From Sinorhizobium americanum (GTDB lineage Bacteria; Pseudomonadota; Alphaproteobacteria; Rhizobiales; Rhizobiaceae): a DNA stretch of 64,000 nt. Both the position numbers and the translations under genes were made by a program. The stretch lies in NCBI RefSeq assembly GCF_001651855.1, contig NZ_LNQC01000081.1, positions 186,001 through 250,000 of the forward strand, written 5' to 3'. This document shows, in pieces, positions 26,183 through 36,191 of the stretch (positions are counted from its first letter, which is position 1; every line of letters starts with the position of its first letter). The notes under the pieces were generated by a model that saw nothing but the letters and a program-made list of their open reading frames with translations, made no database searches and was not told the DNA's origin.

Positions 26183-27166
26183 TCACGTGCGGCTTTGCTT
26201 GAGGATCAGGTCGTAGAGCAGTTTCGCGCTCGGGGGGAGCGCCCGGCCCTCGGCGGTGATCAGGCCGTAGGGCTTGATGCGGATCGGGAACTCGGTCGGC
26301 AGGATGCGGATTTCTCCGGCCTGGGTGCCGTTGCCGGCGACGAGCTTCGCCACGTCCAGCGCCACAGGGGCGATGGCGTTGGTGTTGCGGACGATCGACA
26401 GGGTCAGGATGATCGAGGATGTGTTGATGACGGTCGACGGCAGCCGGACGCCGGCCGAGATGAAGCTGTCCTCGACGGCACGGCGCAGCAGCGTGCCCGG
26501 CGGCTGAAACACCCAATCATAGCCGGGCAAGTCGTCGGCGCTGGCGGAAGCATGGTCGAGCAGCGGGTGGCCCTGGCGAACGATCAGGCAAACCTCCTCG
26601 AAGCCGATTTCGACGAGGTTGAAGAGCCGGGGGTTGAGGTCGTCGGGGATACGGCCGACGACGAAGTCGTGGCGTGCAGCGAGCAGCTCGCGCGTCAAGA
26701 CATTGCTGTTGTCGATCTGCACATTGATCTCGATGCCGGGATAGGCCGTCGAAACCTGGCGGATCGCGGGCACGGCAAGGTTGAGGGCCGGGCCGGTGAC
26801 GGAGCCGAGCGACACCGAACCGCCGCTCCCCGTCTTCAATTCGGTGATTTCGCGCGCGGCCTCCCGCAACTCGAGAAAGATCGTCCGCGCCCGCCGGGCG
26901 AGCGCTTCGCCGTAGCGGGTCAATTCGACGCCGCGGGCTACCCGCGCGCAGATCGGGGCCTTCACGATCGCCTCGATTTCGGCGAGCATGCGCGAGGCGG
27001 CCGGCTGGGAGACGCCGAGCGATTCGGCCGCGGCGCTGATGCGGCGATGGTCGTCGATCGCCAGGATGAGTCGCAGGTGGTTGATCTTCAGTCCCGACCG
27101 GAAGAGGCCGGTGTCGAAGGAGTCGCCCGCCTGGATCGCGACGCTCGGCTTGCTGTCGAGGGTCAT
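26183..27166 (-). CDS. gbpR: LysR-family regulator (GbpR-like) of chvE-ggu/ara genes
   Basis: 327 aa. The helix-turn-helix is at about residues 30-90 (HLRLILAIDDHRRISAAAESLGVSQPAASRMLAEIE), followed by a LysR substrate-binding domain. In Agrobacterium GbpR lies beside chvE and regulates it in response to galactose or arabinose; the same divergent position is seen here. The long N-terminal extension before the HTH (about 28 residues) is typical of this subfamily. Confidence 0.88.
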   Translation of the reverse strand: MTLDSKPSVAIQAGDSFDTGLFRSGLKINHLRLILAIDDHRRISAAAESLGVSQPAASRMLAEIEAIVKAPICARVARGVELTRYGEALARRARTIFLELREAAREITELKTGSGGSVSLGSVTGPALNLAVPAIRQVSTAYPGIEINVQIDNSNVLTRELLAARHDFVVGRIPDDLNPRLFNLVEIGFEEVCLIVRQGHPLLDHASASADDLPGYDWVFQPPGTLLRRAVEDSFISAGVRLPSTVINTSSIILTLSIVRNTNAIAPVALDVAKLVAGNGTQAGEIRILPTEFPIRIKPYGLITAEGRALPPSAKLLYDLILKQSRT

Positions 27167-27202
27167 TGACCGGCCCCGCTATTCAAGAGACTCATAAATC
27201 AC

Positions 27203-27215
27203 ACTCTTTAAGAGT
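27203..27215. promoter_or_regulatory. Candidate operator in the gbpR-chvE intergenic region
   Basis: A perfect 13-base palindrome (ACTCTT-T-AAGAGT), 37 bases upstream of the gbpR start in an AT-rich part of the divergent promoter region. A TTTG-N9-CAAA motif lies at 27227-27243 and a TTGACA at 27256. LysR regulators bind such sites, but the exact GbpR site cannot be fixed from this. Confidence 0.35.
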
Positions 27216-27255
27216 CGTATATCAATTTTGGTATGCATGCAAAGCGATATTGTAT

Positions 27256-27284
27256 TTGACAGTTATGGCAATTGATTCCAGTTT
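27256..27284 (+). promoter_or_regulatory. Possible sigma70 promoter of chvE
   Basis: TTGACA at 27256-27261, 17 bases, then CAGTTT at 27279-27284. The -35 is perfect and the -10 is poor, as expected for an activator-dependent promoter. The chvE start is about 160 bases downstream. Confidence 0.35.
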
Positions 27285-27441
27285 CCACCGATGTGCGCCA
27301 GCGCATGCGGGAGTATGCTAAGACAGGGAGGACCTTCCTTTATCTTGAAACGCCGCCGGGGACGATCTCTCCGGACCGGTGAATCGCTGCGCATATGACG
27401 GGGGCTCCGGCCGCCGGCTTCAACACTCAGGGAGAGATCTG

Positions 27442-28509
27442 ATGAAATTGATTACTTCGCTTCTCGCAGCCGCGGCGATGTCCGTCGCAGCCTTCGCTGC
27501 GCCGGTATTTGCCCAGGACAAGGGCACGGTCGGCATTTCCATGCCGACGAAGACGTCGACCCGCTGGATTTCCGACGGCGAAACCATGGAGAAGCTGTTC
27601 AAGGAAGCCGGCTACACGCCGGACCTGCAGTTCGCCGACGACGACATTCCGAACCAGCTCGCGCAGATCGAGAACATGGTGACGAAGGGCGCGAAAGTTC
27701 TCGTCATCGCCGCCATCGACGGCACGACGCTCTCCGACATCCTGCAGAAGGCCGCCGACGCCGGCGTCAAGGTCATCGCCTATGACCGCCTGATTCGCGA
27801 TTCCGGCAATGTCGACTACTACGCCACCTTCGACAACTTCCAGGTCGGCGTTCTGCAGGCCACCTCGCTCGTCCAGGGCCTGAAGCTCGAGGAAGCCAAG
27901 GAGCCGAAGAACGTCGAACTGTTCGGCGGTTCGCCGGACGACAACAACGCCTTCTTCTTCTATGACGGCGCGATGTCGGTTCTGCAGCCGCTGATCGACA
28001 GCGGCAAGATCGTCGTGAAGTCCGGCCAGATGGGCATGGACCAGGTCGGTACGCTGCGCTGGGACGGTGCAGTTGCCCAGGCCCGCATGGAAAACCTGCT
28101 GTCGTCCACCTACACCGATGCCAAGGTCGATGGCGTTCTGTCGCCCTATGACGGCCTGTCGATCGGCATCATCTCGGCCCTGAAGGGTGTTGGCTACGGC
28201 TCCGGCGACATGCCGATGCCGATCGTCACCGGCCAGGATGCGGAGCTGCCGTCGGTCAAGTCGATCCTCGCCGGCGAACAGTACTCCACCGTCTTCAAGG
28301 ACACTCGTGAGCTCGCCAAGGTCACTGTCGGCATGGTCAATGCGATCATGGGTGGCAAGGAGCCGGAAGTGAACGACACCAAGACCTATGAAAACGGCGT
28401 CAAGGTCGTTCCGTCCTACCTGCTGAAGCCGGTCTCGGTCGACAAGACCAATGCCAAGGACGTTCTCGTCGGCTCCGGCTACTACACGGAAGATCAGATC
28501 AACAACTGA
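27442..28509 (+). CDS. chvE: Multiple sugar-binding periplasmic protein ChvE (AraA in S. meliloti naming)
   Basis: 355 aa with a signal peptide ([19 protein letters not shown]). The mature N-terminus [20 protein letters not shown] is highly characteristic of Chv[24 protein letters not shown] and [24 protein letters not shown] complete the sugar-binding family pattern. It binds galactose, arabinose and related aldoses; in Agrobacterium it also presents sugars to the VirA sensor. GGGAGA precedes the ATG at 27442. First gene of the chvE-ggu-ara operon. Confidence 0.94.
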   Translation: MKLITSLLAAAAMSVAAFAAPVFAQDKGTVGISMPTKTSTRWISDGETMEKLFKEAGYTPDLQFADDDIPNQLAQIENMVTKGAKVLVIAAIDGTTLSDILQKAADAGVKVIAYDRLIRDSGNVDYYATFDNFQVGVLQATSLVQGLKLEEAKEPKNVELFGGSPDDNNAFFFYDGAMSVLQPLIDSGKIVVKSGQMGMDQVGTLRWDGAVAQARMENLLSSTYTDAKVDGVLSPYDGLSIGIISALKGVGYGSGDMPMPIVTGQDAELPSVKSILAGEQYSTVFKDTRELAKVTVGMVNAIMGGKEPEVNDTKTYENGVKVVPSYLLKPVSVDKTNAKDVLVGSGYYTEDQINN

Positions 28510-28517
28510 TCTGGCTC

Positions 28518-28546
28518 AAGGGTCCGCGGCTGACCGCGGACCCTTT
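28518..28546 (+). terminator. Stem-loop after chvE (attenuator-type terminator)
   Basis: The 10-bp arms GGGTCCGCGG (28520-28529) and CCGCGGACCC (28534-28543), extended by AA/TT, have a 4-base loop and a short T run. It sits between chvE and gguA and probably gives a larger amount of chvE mRNA than of the downstream genes. Confidence 0.75.
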
Positions 28547-28697
28547 CGCCTGACGCGACCTGCATCTTTGCAGACGCACCATGGTCGCTGTGATAATTTG
28601 AACTGCTCATGGGTGCCCCGGATCTCCGTCGATGCGGGGGCCATGCAGCGGGTGGAAGCCAGCAGTCTGTCGCAGATTGCCGCTGGAATGGCTGAAT

Positions 28698-30233
28698 ATG
28701 GACAATATCATTCTTGAAATGCGGGGCATCACGAAGACGTTCCCGGGCGTCAAGGCGCTGGACAATGTCTCGTTCAAGGTCCGCGAAGGCGAGATCCATG
28801 CCCTGGTCGGTGAAAATGGCGCCGGCAAGTCGACCCTGATGAAGGTGCTGAGTGGCGTCTATCCCGCCGGCACCTACGAAGGCGAGATCCACTATGACGG
28901 CGAGGAGCGGCGCTTCAGCACGATCGCCGACAGCGAAGAACTCGGCATCATCATCATCCACCAGGAACTGGCGCTCGTTCCGCTGCTGTCGATCGCCGAG
29001 AATATTTTCCTCGGCAACGAGATCGCCGATAAGGGCGTCATCCATTGGCCGCAGACCTTCTCCCGGACGCAGGAGCTGCTTAAGAAGGTGGGCCTCACCG
29101 AATCCCCGGCGACGCTGATCACGGATATCGGCGTCGGCAAGCAGCAACTGGTGGAGATCGCCAAGGCGCTTTCCAAGAAGGTGCGGCTGCTGATCCTCGA
29201 CGAGCCGACCGCCTCGCTCAACGAGACGGACTCCGACGCGCTTCTGAAGCTGCTCATGGAGTTCCGCAACCAGGGCATGACGTCGATCATCATCTCGCAC
29301 AAGCTGAACGAGATCAAAAAGGTCGCCGATCAGATCACCATCCTGCGCGACGGCGGCACGGTGGAGACGCTCGATTGCCACAAGGAAGACATCAGCGAGG
29401 ACCGGATCATCAAGGGGATGGTCGGCCGCGCCATGGAAGACCGCTACCCGCCGCGCGAGCCGAAAATCGGCGATACGCTGCTCGAGGTGAAGAACTGGAA
29501 CGTCTTTCACCAGCATCATCGCGACCGCCAGTTCCTCCACGATGTCAGCTTCAAGGTCCGCGCCGGCGAGGTCGTCGGCATTGCCGGGCTGATGGGCGCC
29601 GGCCGCACCGAGACGGCAATGAGCATCTTCGGCAAGTCCTGGGGCCACAAGATCACTGGTGAGGTGACGATGCGCGGTCAGCCTGTGGACGTCAGCACCA
29701 TTCCGCGAGCGATCAAGGCGGGTCTCGCCTATGTGACCGAAGACCGCAAGCAGCTTGGTCTCGTGCTGATCAACAATATCAAGGAGAACACCACGCTCGC
29801 CAATCTGAGCGCGGTGGCCGCGAACGGCGTGATCGACGAGCGCCAGGAGAGGAAGGTTGCGGGCGACTACCGCACCAAGCTCCGGATCCGTTCGCATTCG
29901 ATCTATCAGGAGGCGGTAAACCTTTCGGGTGGCAACCAGCAGAAGGTCGTACTGTCCAAGTGGCTGTTCACCAATCCCGAAGTCCTCATACTCGACGAGC
30001 CGACACGCGGTATCGATATCGGCGCGAAGTATGAGATCTACACCATCATCAACCAGCTCGCAGCCGAGGGCAAAGGCATCCTGATGATCTCGTCGGAAAT
30101 GCCGGAACTGCTCGGAACCTGCGATCGCATCTATGTCATGAACGAGGGCCGCATCGTGGCGGAGCTTTCCAAGGAGGAAGCAAGTCAGGAATCCATCATG
30201 CGGGCCATCATGCGTTCAGGGGAGAAACACTAA
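28698..30233 (+). CDS. gguA: Sugar ABC transporter ATP-binding protein GguA (two-domain)
   Basis: 511 aa with two fused nucleotide-binding domains. Domain 1 has Walker [13 protein letters not shown], a degenerate signature [13 protein letters not shown] and Walker [12 protein letters not shown]. Domain 2 has GLMGAGRTE in the Walker A position, [15 protein letters not shown] and [13 protein letters not shown]. This is the MglA/AraG layout. The ATG at 28698 gives [15 protein letters not shown]. It powers uptake of the ChvE-bound sugars. Confidence 0.93.
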   Translation: MDNIILEMRGITKTFPGVKALDNVSFKVREGEIHALVGENGAGKSTLMKVLSGVYPAGTYEGEIHYDGEERRFSTIADSEELGIIIIHQELALVPLLSIAENIFLGNEIADKGVIHWPQTFSRTQELLKKVGLTESPATLITDIGVGKQQLVEIAKALSKKVRLLILDEPTASLNETDSDALLKLLMEFRNQGMTSIIISHKLNEIKKVADQITILRDGGTVETLDCHKEDISEDRIIKGMVGRAMEDRYPPREPKIGDTLLEVKNWNVFHQHHRDRQFLHDVSFKVRAGEVVGIAGLMGAGRTETAMSIFGKSWGHKITGEVTMRGQPVDVSTIPRAIKAGLAYVTEDRKQLGLVLINNIKENTTLANLSAVAANGVIDERQERKVAGDYRTKLRIRSHSIYQEAVNLSGGNQQKVVLSKWLFTNPEVLILDEPTRGIDIGAKYEIYTIINQLAAEGKGILMISSEMPELLGTCDRIYVMNEGRIVAELSKEEASQESIMRAIMRSGEKH

Positions 30234-31447
30234 TGGTCGCCGATACGAGCACCCACACCACCAAACCGTCGATCGGGGACTACCTCAGGAACAACATCCG
30301 CGAATACGGCCTTCTGGTCGCCCTCGTGATCATCATGCTGTTCTTCCAGTTCGTCACCAGCGGCGTTCTCTTCAGGCCTGTCAACATCACGAACCTGGTG
30401 CTGCAGAATTCCTTCATCGTCATCATGGCGCTGGGCATGCTGCTGATCATCGTGGCGGGTCACATCGACCTGTCGGTCGGCTCGATCGTCGCCTTTGTCG
30501 GGGCGATTTCGGCGATCATGCTGGTCAAATGGGGTCTGCCGGCCATTGTCGTGGTTCCCGCCTGTCTTGTCGTCGGCGGCATCATGGGGGCGGCACAGGG
30601 ATATTGGGTCGCCTATCAGAAGATACCGTCCTTCATCGTCACGCTCGCCGGCATGCTCGTGTTCCGCGGCATGACCTATGTGGTCCTCGGCGGGCGCCCG
30701 ATCGGTCCGTTCCCGAAGGACTTCCAGATCCTTTCGACCGGCTTCGTTCCTGATTTTCTCTACTTCCTCAACCCGAGCCCGGAGATCATCAAGAACATGG
30801 TGGCGCTGGTGGCGGTGCTGGCCCTCGTCGGCTATGCGATCTATGCCGGTATCCGCAATCGCCGGATCAACGAGCAGCACGGCACCGAAAACGAGCCCTT
30901 CGTGTTCTTCGCGGTCCAGATGGCGGTCATCGGCGTCGTCGCCCTGTTCATCGGCTTCCAGCTTTCGACTTATCGCGGCCTGCCGAACGTGCTCATCGTC
31001 ATGGGCGTGCTGATCGCCGCCTATACCTTCGTCACGACACGCTCGACGATCGGCCGCCGGGTCTATGCCATGGGCGGCAACGAGAAGGCCACCAAGCTCT
31101 CCGGGATCAACACCGAGCGGCTGACCTTCTATGCCTTCGTCAACATGGGCGTGCTCGCGGCGCTTGCCGGCATGATCATCACGGCGCGCCTGAATTCGGC
31201 GACGCCGAAGGCCGGCGTCGGCTTCGAGCTCGACGTCATCGCGGCCTGCTTCATCGGCGGCGCCTCGGCCTCGGGCGGCGTCGGCAAGATCACCGGTGCG
31301 GTGATCGGCGCCTTCATCATGGGCGTGATGAACAACGGCATGTCGATCATGGGCATCGGCATCGACTACCAGCAGCTCATCAAGGGCCTCGTGCTGCTCG
31401 CAGCCGTGTTCTTCGACGTCTACAACAAGAACAAGGGCAAGGGCTGA
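30233..31447 (+). CDS. gguB: Sugar ABC transporter permease GguB
   Basis: 404 aa, BPD_transp_2 family. HIDLSVGSIVAFVGAISA is the conserved early motif and FELDVIAACFIGGASASGGVG the late one. About ten membrane segments are visible, with a longer soluble insert near residues 180-240 as in GguB/XylH-type proteins. The ATG overlaps the gguA stop by one base (TAATG). Confidence 0.92.
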   Translation: MVADTSTHTTKPSIGDYLRNNIREYGLLVALVIIMLFFQFVTSGVLFRPVNITNLVLQNSFIVIMALGMLLIIVAGHIDLSVGSIVAFVGAISAIMLVKWGLPAIVVVPACLVVGGIMGAAQGYWVAYQKIPSFIVTLAGMLVFRGMTYVVLGGRPIGPFPKDFQILSTGFVPDFLYFLNPSPEIIKNMVALVAVLALVGYAIYAGIRNRRINEQHGTENEPFVFFAVQMAVIGVVALFIGFQLSTYRGLPNVLIVMGVLIAAYTFVTTRSTIGRRVYAMGGNEKATKLSGINTERLTFYAFVNMGVLAALAGMIITARLNSATPKAGVGFELDVIAACFIGGASASGGVGKITGAVIGAFIMGVMNNGMSIMGIGIDYQQLIKGLVLLAAVFFDVYNKNKGKG

Positions 31448-31464
31448 TCGGGAATCCGGTCAGC
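31443..31464 (+). promoter_or_regulatory. Stem-loop overlapping the gguB stop codon
   Basis: 9-bp arms (31443-31451 and 31456-31464, one G-T pair) with a GAAT loop. There is no T run, so mRNA protection is more likely than termination. Confidence 0.45.
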
Positions 31465-31603
31465 TCTCACTGACCACATGATGAATCGGCGGCCGATCAA
31501 GGCCGTCATAGCTGGGTGGCGCGAGCCACTCTCGAGGCGGAGCATTGCCTTTCCTCATGGAAACCCGATGCCCGAATCCAACTCGATCAGGAAGGATAGA
31601 GAC

Positions 31604-32599
31604 GTGCTGATTTCCCAAGTCAGGAAGCAAGACGGATCGATTGCAGTCGCAGTGCGCGTGCCGGGCGAAACGGCGCGCGTCGTCAAGGACGCGGAAAGCG
31701 TCTACGCATTGGCGCTGAAAGCGGCGAATGGCGGCAAGAACCTCCAGGCGGTCATCGACGCCAAGGGCCTCGGAGAGACGATCGACCTCGAGGCGGCCTA
31801 TGCCGAAGGGCAGATGCTGCCGCCGATCACCCATCCCGATCCGGCGCACCTGCACCTGACCGGCACCGGGCTGACGCATCTCGGCTCCGCCGCGACGCGC
31901 GATGCGATGCACAAGAAAACCACCGAGGCGGCCGAGGAGACACTCACCGACTCGATGAGGATGTTCCGCATGGGGCTCGAAGGCGGCAAGCCGAAGGCCG
32001 GCGAAAAGGGCGTTCAGCCGGAGTGGTTCTACAAGGGCAACGGCACGGCCGCGGTCGCCCCCGGTCAGCCGCTCACCTCGCCCTCCTTTGCCGAGGACGG
32101 CGGCGAGGAGCCGGAAATGGCCGGCATCTACATCATCTCCGACAAGGGCGTACCCTATCGTCTCGGCTTCGCGGTCGCCAACGAGTTCTCCGACCACAAG
32201 ACCGAACGGGTCAATTACCTGTGGCTGGCGCATTCGAAGCTCAGGCAGGCAAGCTTCGGCCCGGAAATCCGCATCGGCGCGGCGCCGGACGACATTCGCG
32301 GCACGTCGCGAATTCTGCGCGGCGGCAAGGTCCTGTGGGAAAAGCCGTTCCTCTCGGGCGAAGCCAACATGTCGCACAGCTTCGCCAACTTGGAATATCA
32401 CCACTTCAAATACGGTCTCTTCCGCGAGCCGGGCGACGTGCATGTGCACATGTTCGGGACCGCGACGCTTTCCTTCGGCGACGGCATCCGCACCGAAGCG
32501 GGAGACGTCTTCGAGATCGAGGCCAGGGATTTTGGCCTTGCGCTGCGTAATCCGCTGGCGATCGCCGCGGAAGAAGAGATCGCCATACATCAGCTCTGA
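31604..32599 (+). CDS. gguC: GguC/AraD1 family protein (FAH-like fold), sugar-acid catabolism
   Basis: 331 aa from a GTG at 31604 with AAGGA seven bases upstream (VLISQVRKQDGSIAVAVR). An ATG at 31568 is in frame but has no good site. It belongs to the fumarylacetoacetate hydrolase superfamily (NEFSDHKTERVNYLWLAHSKL, EIRIGAAPDDIRGTSRI). Its place next to an arabonate-type dehydratase and a semialdehyde dehydrogenase fits the 2-keto-3-deoxyarabonate dehydration step (AraD in the S. meliloti operon); this role is an inference from context. A short GC hairpin (32621-32639) follows. Confidence 0.85.
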   Translation: MLISQVRKQDGSIAVAVRVPGETARVVKDAESVYALALKAANGGKNLQAVIDAKGLGETIDLEAAYAEGQMLPPITHPDPAHLHLTGTGLTHLGSAATRDAMHKKTTEAAEETLTDSMRMFRMGLEGGKPKAGEKGVQPEWFYKGNGTAAVAPGQPLTSPSFAEDGGEEPEMAGIYIISDKGVPYRLGFAVANEFSDHKTERVNYLWLAHSKLRQASFGPEIRIGAAPDDIRGTSRILRGGKVLWEKPFLSGEANMSHSFANLEYHHFKYGLFREPGDVHVHMFGTATLSFGDGIRTEAGDVFEIEARDFGLALRNPLAIAAEEEIAIHQL

Positions 32600-32671
32600 T
32601 ATATCTGCTAAAGCAGCGTCGGGCCGCGACGGGCGGCCCCTTGCGACAAGAAGACAAGGAGGCTGAAGCCC

Positions 32672-34105
32672 ATGACACTTCATCAGAATCTCATTGCCGG
32701 CGAATGGGTCGGCAGCGACGGCGTCGCCAACGTCAATCCGTCGAACACCAACGACGTCATCGGCGAATATGCCCGTGCCACCGCCGACGATGCTTCAGCC
32801 GCGATTGCCGCGGCCAAGGCGGCGTTTCCGGTCTGGTCGCGCTCCGGCATTCTCGAACGCCACGCAATCTTGAGAAAGACCGCCGACGAAATCCTCGCCC
32901 GCAAGGACGAGCTCGGCCGGCTGCTGTCGCGCGAGGAAGGCAAGACGCTCGCCGAGGGCATCGGCGAAACGGTGCGTGCCGGCCAGATCTTCGACTTCTT
33001 CGCCGGCGAATGCCTGCGCCTCGCCGGCGAGACGCTGCCATCGGTCCGCCCGAACATCGGCGTCGAGGTTACCCGCGAGGCGGTCGGCGTCGTCGGCATC
33101 ATCACGCCGTGGAACTTCCCGATCGCCATTCCGGCGTGGAAGATTGCCCCGGCGCTTTGCTACGGCAACACCATCGTCTTCAAGCCGGCCGAACTCGTCC
33201 CGGGCTGCTCCTGGGCGATCGTCGACATCCTGCATCGCGCCGGCCTGCCGAAGGGCGTCCTGAACCTCGTCATGGGCAAGGGCTCGGTCGTCGGCCAGGC
33301 GTTGCTCGAAAGCCCGGACGTGCAGGCGATCACCTTCACCGGCTCCGTGGGGACCGGCAAGCGCGTTGCCATGGCCTCGGTCGAGCACAATCGCAAGTTC
33401 CAGCTGGAAATGGGCGGCAAGAACCCGTTCGTCGTGCTCGACGATGCCGACCTTTCCGTGGCCGTCGAGGCGGCGGTCAACTCCGCCTTCTTCTCGACCG
33501 GCCAGCGCTGCACCGCCTCGTCGCGGATCATCGTCACCGAGGGCATCCACGACAAGTTCGTCGCGGCAATGGGTGAGCGCATGCAGGGCCTCGTCGTCGA
33601 CGACGCGCTGAAGGCCGGCACCCATATCGGCCCGGTGGTCGACCAGAGCCAGCTCAACCGGGACACCGACTATATCGCCATCGGCAAGAACGAGGGCGCC
33701 AGGCTCGCCTTCGGCGGCGAGCTCATTGCGCGCGACACGCCCGGCTTCTACCTGCAGCCGGCGCTCTTCACCGAGGCGACGAATGCGATGCGGATTTCCC
33801 GTGAGGAAATCTTCGGCCCGGTCGCCGCGGTCATCCGGGTCAAGGATTACGACGAGGCGCTCGCCGTTGCCAACGACACGCCGTTCGGGCTCTCCTCCGG
33901 CATCGCCACGACGAGCCTCAAGCATGCGACGCATTTCAAGCGCAATGCCGAGGCCGGCATGGTGATGGTCAACCTGCCGACCGCCGGCGTCGATTTCCAC
34001 GTGCCGTTCGGCGGCCGCAAGGGCTCCTCCTATGGCCCGCGCGAGCAGGGCAAATATGCCGCCGAATTCTACACAACCGTCAAGACAGCCTACACGCTGG
34101 CTTAA
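32672..34105 (+). CDS. araE: Alpha-ketoglutarate semialdehyde dehydrogenase (aldehyde dehydrogenase family)
   Basis: 477 aa. The NAD-binding fold motifs are GIITPWNFPIAIPAWKIAPA and TFTGSVGTGKRVA. The catalytic glutamate is in LEMGGKNPFVV (about residue 248) and the catalytic cysteine in STGQRCTASSRI (about residue 282). It should oxidise 2-oxoglutarate semialdehyde to 2-oxoglutarate, the last step of non-phosphorylative arabinose catabolism. AAGGAGG precedes the ATG. The araE name follows the S. meliloti araABCDEF operon, recalled from the literature. Confidence 0.88.
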   Translation: MTLHQNLIAGEWVGSDGVANVNPSNTNDVIGEYARATADDASAAIAAAKAAFPVWSRSGILERHAILRKTADEILARKDELGRLLSREEGKTLAEGIGETVRAGQIFDFFAGECLRLAGETLPSVRPNIGVEVTREAVGVVGIITPWNFPIAIPAWKIAPALCYGNTIVFKPAELVPGCSWAIVDILHRAGLPKGVLNLVMGKGSVVGQALLESPDVQAITFTGSVGTGKRVAMASVEHNRKFQLEMGGKNPFVVLDDADLSVAVEAAVNSAFFSTGQRCTASSRIIVTEGIHDKFVAAMGERMQGLVVDDALKAGTHIGPVVDQSQLNRDTDYIAIGKNEGARLAFGGELIARDTPGFYLQPALFTEATNAMRISREEIFGPVAAVIRVKDYDEALAVANDTPFGLSSGIATTSLKHATHFKRNAEAGMVMVNLPTAGVDFHVPFGGRKGSSYGPREQGKYAAEFYTTVKTAYTLA

Positions 34106-34111
34106 GCCCAA

Positions 34112-34150
34112 GAGCGGGATCGGACGGCACTTGCCTTCCCCATCCCGCTC
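34112..34150 (+). promoter_or_regulatory. Stem-loop between araE and araF
   Basis: Perfect 9-bp arms GAGCGGGAT (34112-34120) and ATCCCGCTC (34142-34150) with a 21-base loop and no T run. It is another spacer hairpin of the ara operon. Confidence 0.45.
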
Positions 34151-34201
34151 CAAAGCCGTCGTGTTCCAGCCCGCACCCACGGGGCCTGAAGGAAGGAAGA
34201 A

Positions 34202-35947
34202 ATGAAAAAGAAAGCTGAGTGGCCGCGCAAGCTGCGTTCGCAGGACTGGTTCGGCGGTACGGGCAAGAATGCCATCATGCACCGCTCCTGGATGAAGAAC
34301 CAGGGGCTGCCCGCCGACACCTTCGACGGCCGGCCGATCATCGGCATCTGCAACACCTGGTCGGAGCTCACGCCCTGCAACGCGCATCTGCGCGACCTCG
34401 CGGAGCGGGTGAAGCGCGGTGTCTACGAGGCCGGCGGCTTCCCCGTCGAATTCCCGGTTTTCTCCGTGGGCGAGAGCACGCTGCGCCCGACGGCGATGAT
34501 GTTCCGCAACCTGGCGGCGATGGATGTCGAAGAGGCGATCCGCGGCAATCCGGTCGACGGCGTCGTACTGCTCGGCGGCTGCGACAAGACCACGCCCAGC
34601 CTGCTGATGGGTGCGGCCAGCGTCGACATTCCGGCGATCGTCGTCTCCGGCGGCCCGATGCTGAACGGCAAGTGGCGCGGCAAGGACGTCGGTTCCGGCA
34701 CGGCGATCTGGCAGTTCTCGGAAATGGTCAAATCCGGCGAGATGAGTCTCCAAGAGTTCATGGATGCCGAGCAGGGCATGGCCCGTTCCGCAGGAAGCTG
34801 TATGACCATGGGCACGGCCTCGACGATGGCGTCGATGGCCGAAGCGCTCGGCATGACGCTCTCCGGCAATGCGGCCATCCCGGCCGTCGACGCCCGCCGC
34901 CGGGTGATTTCGCAGCTCACCGGCCGCCGCATCGTGGAGATGGTCAAGGAAGACCTGAAGCCCTCGGACATCCTGACAAAGCAGGCCTTCGAGAACGCCA
35001 TTCGCGTCAACGGCGCAGTCGGCGGCTCGACCAATGCGGTGCTGCACCTCCTGGCGCTTGCCGGTCGCATCGGCGTCGATCTCTCGCTCGACGATTGGGA
35101 CAGGCTCGGCCGCGACGTGCCGACCATCGTCAACCTCCAGCCCTCCGGCAAGTACCTGATGGAGGAGTTCTATTATGCCGGCGGCCTGCCGGTGGTCATC
35201 AAGGCGGTTGCCGAGATGGGGCTGCTGCACAACGACTCCATCACCGTCAGCGGCGACACGATCTGGAACGACGTCAAGGGCGTTACGAACTACAACGAGG
35301 ACGTGATCCTACCCAGGGAAAAGGCGCTGACGAAATCGGGCGGCATCGCCGTGCTGCGCGGCAACCTGGCGCCGAAGGGCGCTGTGTTGAAACCGTCCGC
35401 CGCCTCGCCGCATCTGATGCAGCATAAGGGCCGGGCGGTCGTCTTCGAAAGCATCGAGGACTACCACGCCCGCATCAACCGCGAGGATCTCGACATCGAT
35501 GAGACCTGCATCATGGTGCTGAAATATTGCGGCCCGAAGGGCTATCCGGGCATGGCCGAGGTCGGCAATATGGGCCTCCCGCCGAAGGTGTTGAAGAAGG
35601 GCATCACCGACATGATCCGTATTTCGGATGCGCGCATGTCGGGCACTGCCTACGGCACCGTCATCCTCCACACTGCACCCGAAGCGGCCGAGGGCGGGCC
35701 TCTGGCGCTCGTTCAGAACGGCGACCTGATCGAGGTCGATATCCCGGACCGGACCATGCACCTCCACGTCTCCGACGAGGAGCTCGCCCGCCGCCGTGCC
35801 GCCTGGGTGTCGCCGGTCAAACCGCTCACCGGCGGCTATGGCGGCCTCTATATCAAGACCGTCATGCAGGCCGATAGCGGCGCCGATCTCGACTTCCTGG
35901 TCGGGCCGCGCGGCGATCGCATCCCGATGGACCGCGACAGCCATTAG
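34202..35947 (+). CDS. araF: Sugar-acid dehydratase of the IlvD/Edd family (probable L-arabonate dehydratase)
   Basis: 581 aa. GGCDKTTPSLLMGAASVDIP and RSAGSCMTMGTASTMASMAE carry the Fe-S cluster cysteines, with a third in the early IGICNTWSELTPCN. GGSTNAVLHLLALAGRIG and the C-terminal RISDARMSGTAYGTVILH are strict family motifs. Family length and operon context (after araE) point to L-arabonate dehydratase, though D-xylonate or galactonate activity is possible. About 240 bases follow before the next gene. Confidence 0.9.
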   Translation: MKKKAEWPRKLRSQDWFGGTGKNAIMHRSWMKNQGLPADTFDGRPIIGICNTWSELTPCNAHLRDLAERVKRGVYEAGGFPVEFPVFSVGESTLRPTAMMFRNLAAMDVEEAIRGNPVDGVVLLGGCDKTTPSLLMGAASVDIPAIVVSGGPMLNGKWRGKDVGSGTAIWQFSEMVKSGEMSLQEFMDAEQGMARSAGSCMTMGTASTMASMAEALGMTLSGNAAIPAVDARRRVISQLTGRRIVEMVKEDLKPSDILTKQAFENAIRVNGAVGGSTNAVLHLLALAGRIGVDLSLDDWDRLGRDVPTIVNLQPSGKYLMEEFYYAGGLPVVIKAVAEMGLLHNDSITVSGDTIWNDVKGVTNYNEDVILPREKALTKSGGIAVLRGNLAPKGAVLKPSAASPHLMQHKGRAVVFESIEDYHARINREDLDIDETCIMVLKYCGPKGYPGMAEVGNMGLPPKVLKKGITDMIRISDARMSGTAYGTVILHTAPEAAEGGPLALVQNGDLIEVDIPDRTMHLHVSDEELARRRAAWVSPVKPLTGGYGGLYIKTVMQADSGADLDFLVGPRGDRIPMDRDSH

Positions 35948-36002
35948 GGCATCTTGCAGCCGGGTGGAATCACCTGGCCCCGCGGCAAAAAACAGGCAGA
36001 TA

Positions 36003-36039
36003 GAGCGGCGGCGCGACCCCCAGGCGCGTGCCGCCGCTC
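36003..36039. terminator. GC hairpin after araF, possible terminator
   Basis: 10-bp arms GAGCGGCGGC (36003-36012) and GCCGCCGCTC (36030-36039). No T run follows, so its role as terminator is weakly supported. Confidence 0.4.
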
Positions 36040-36191
36040 TCGCTGGAGCGCGCCCCCCTGCACGTCTCATCAGTCGCTCAGGCGGCAGGGTCGCATTCCT
36101 CGATGCAGCATCCTCTGAAACTTATTGGCGTGTTCCGTCTTATTTCTGCAAGCGGCCCGTTTGGGGCCGCTGATCGCTTAGGAGGACGAAC

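Noticed and set aside
32795-35230. 811-codon open frame on the - strand
   Set aside because: It is the antisense of the aldehyde dehydrogenase and dehydratase genes, whose motifs are intact; high GC leaves long antisense frames open.
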